A stretch of 64,000 bases of DNA, taken from assembly GCF_009741265.1 (NCBI RefSeq), contig NZ_WOWL01000001.1:62001-126000 (forward strand). Direction: 5' to 3'. A model generated the notes under the pieces. It was not told the DNA's origin, ran no database searches, and saw only the letters and a program-made list of their open reading frames with translations. Source of the stretch: Pseudarthrobacter sp. GA104 (lineage in GTDB: Bacteria; Actinomycetota; Actinomycetes; Actinomycetales; Micrococcaceae). Shown here piece by piece: positions 63,406-64,000 of this stretch (position 1 is the first letter of the stretch; each line of letters begins with the position of its first letter). Made by a program: the position numbers and the translations under genes.

Positions 63406-63608
63406 GCGTCTTCAAGGCGCTTCAGCAGATCAGCGTCATGACTCATAACAAAATCAAGACCTGCGCTGATTTCACGCCGGCGCGCGTGGCGCTGCAGAAC
63501 CAACTCTGCCCCCTGCAACAGAAGCGCGGACTTGGACGTATGTTCCTCAGCAGCCAACTTCTCCAGCCGCCGATCGAGGTCTTCAGGGACACGGAGATTC
63601 ATAGCCAT
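63402..63608 (-). CDS. Ribbon-helix-helix antitoxin paired with Doc
   Basis: 68 residues. MAMNLRVPEDLDRRLEKLA is a ribbon-helix-helix N-terminus, and the tail MSHDADLLKRLEDA would bind the toxin. I took the ATG at 63608; the frame continues upstream to 63941 through the transposase relic without support. AAGGGGA precedes it. The site GGTACC-AAA-CCGGTAC at 63617-63632 is a likely operator. Confidence 0.85.
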   Translation of the reverse strand: MAMNLRVPEDLDRRLEKLAAEEHTSKSALLLQGAELVLQRHARRREISAGLDFVMSHDADLLKRLEDA

Positions 63609-63616
63609 CCCCTTAT

Positions 63617-63632
63617 GGTACCAAACCGGTAC
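63617..63632. promoter_or_regulatory. GGTACC/CCGGTAC operator-like repeat of the Doc module
   Basis: Two overlapping GGTAC-type half sites (GGTACCAAACCGGTAC) sit nine bases upstream of the antitoxin start. Ribbon-helix-helix antitoxins bind such short paired sites to repress their own operon. Confidence 0.5.
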
Positions 63633-63783
63633 TGTCACCTTCAACGGTCTGCACGCGCCTTCGACTCGAGTCCTGAGCTTAAAAGGCGGGGCGGACGCCG
63701 GCGGGTAGTAGGTCAGCACGGAATACCGCCGTGCTTCCAAAGCCGCGAAGGCGAGATTCTGGATCAGATCTACGCGGTGACGG

Positions 63784-64000
63784 GGTCCGCTGGTCACGGA
63801 TCTTGCCGCCGACGGTGTTCCCGTGGCGGTGACCTGCAGGGTGTTGGGAAACAGCCAAGCAAGGCTAATACGGGTGGAGGGCCAGTCCGTTGACGGACCG
63901 GACCTGGCTGCTGCGCACCTGGTCAACGCCGCCCGGGACATCCACGCCGACGGCCCTGCATTCGACAGGTCGGGTCCCGTAGTAGGCCTGCACCGCTTAG
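63784..64000 (+). pseudogene. Decayed IS3-family OrfB transposase, N-terminal part
   Basis: The frame reads PLVTDLAADGVPVAVTCRVLG and later AHLVNAARDIHADGPAF, close to the first 60 residues of the intact OrfB at 47995. The part between the two blocks has diverged, and the DDE domain is off the right edge or lost. It shows that this IS family has visited the region at least three times. Confidence 0.8.

Overview
The window looks like accessory chromosome or large-plasmid sequence from a high-GC actinobacterium, most likely an Arthrobacter-type member of the Micrococcaceae. This rests on codon use, on the protein families (MHS and ACS carboxylate transporters, LacI and GntR regulators, an ABC sugar importer without its own ATPase) and on the dense runs of catabolic operons. 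It is an inference from family resemblance, not from a search.

Layout. 1-10.7 kb: end of a thiamine-diphosphate enzyme, a succinate-semialdehyde-type aldehyde dehydrogenase, then a GntR regulator and an operon of an enlarged altronate-dehydratase-like protein, a SAF-domain oxidoreductase, a fumarylacetoacetase-family protein and an MHS transporter. 10.8-14.8 kb: a decayed DUF4913-like gene, repeat copy 1, a small hypothetical gene and an MFS permease. 14.8-21.7 kb: beta-lactamase-fold hydrolase, zinc dehydrogenase, cupin, family III CoA-transferase, MHS transporter, CitE-type lyase and GntR regulator. 21.8-34.3 kb: a seven-gene minus-strand operon with two different DUF1537 kinase/PdxA2 dehydrogenase pairs (four-carbon acid sugar catabolism), with a divergent ACS transporter, a YhfZ-like regulator, an SDR and an enolase-superfamily dehydratase. 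35.3-44.1 kb: formylglycine-generating enzyme, LacI regulator, ABC importer, sulfatase and a PHP-type hydrolase, forming a sulfated-substrate utilisation cassette. 45-49.9 kb: an HTH/nucleotidyltransferase toxin-antitoxin-like pair, a lipoprotein, an intact IS3-family element inside a small gene, and small hypotheticals. 50.8-62.1 kb: a large P-loop NTPase, a frameshifted gene, a CoiA-like nuclease, two unrecognised proteins, a mismatch uracil glycosylase and a FlgT-C-like/membrane pair. This stretch resembles a defence or mobile-element island. 63-64 kb: a Phd/Doc-type toxin-antitoxin pair and a decayed transposase.

The most unusual signal is a dispersed repeat. There are three copies of about 0.5 kb (11.5, 44.3 and 50.1 kb) and two shorter copies of about 0.19 kb (34.6 and 62.8 kb), all in the same orientation. 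Each carries, on the minus strand, a block like the 3' end of a leucine-type tRNA; in the long copies a terminator-like hairpin follows it. The copies end in 19-bp palindromes of the form GTGTGGACA-N-TGTCCACAC. They fall at the borders of the functional cassettes, so they may be integration or recombination scars. The other candidate novelties are the enlarged UxaA-like protein, whose family cysteine motifs are split between two modules, and the unrecognised proteins of the 50.8-62.1 kb island.
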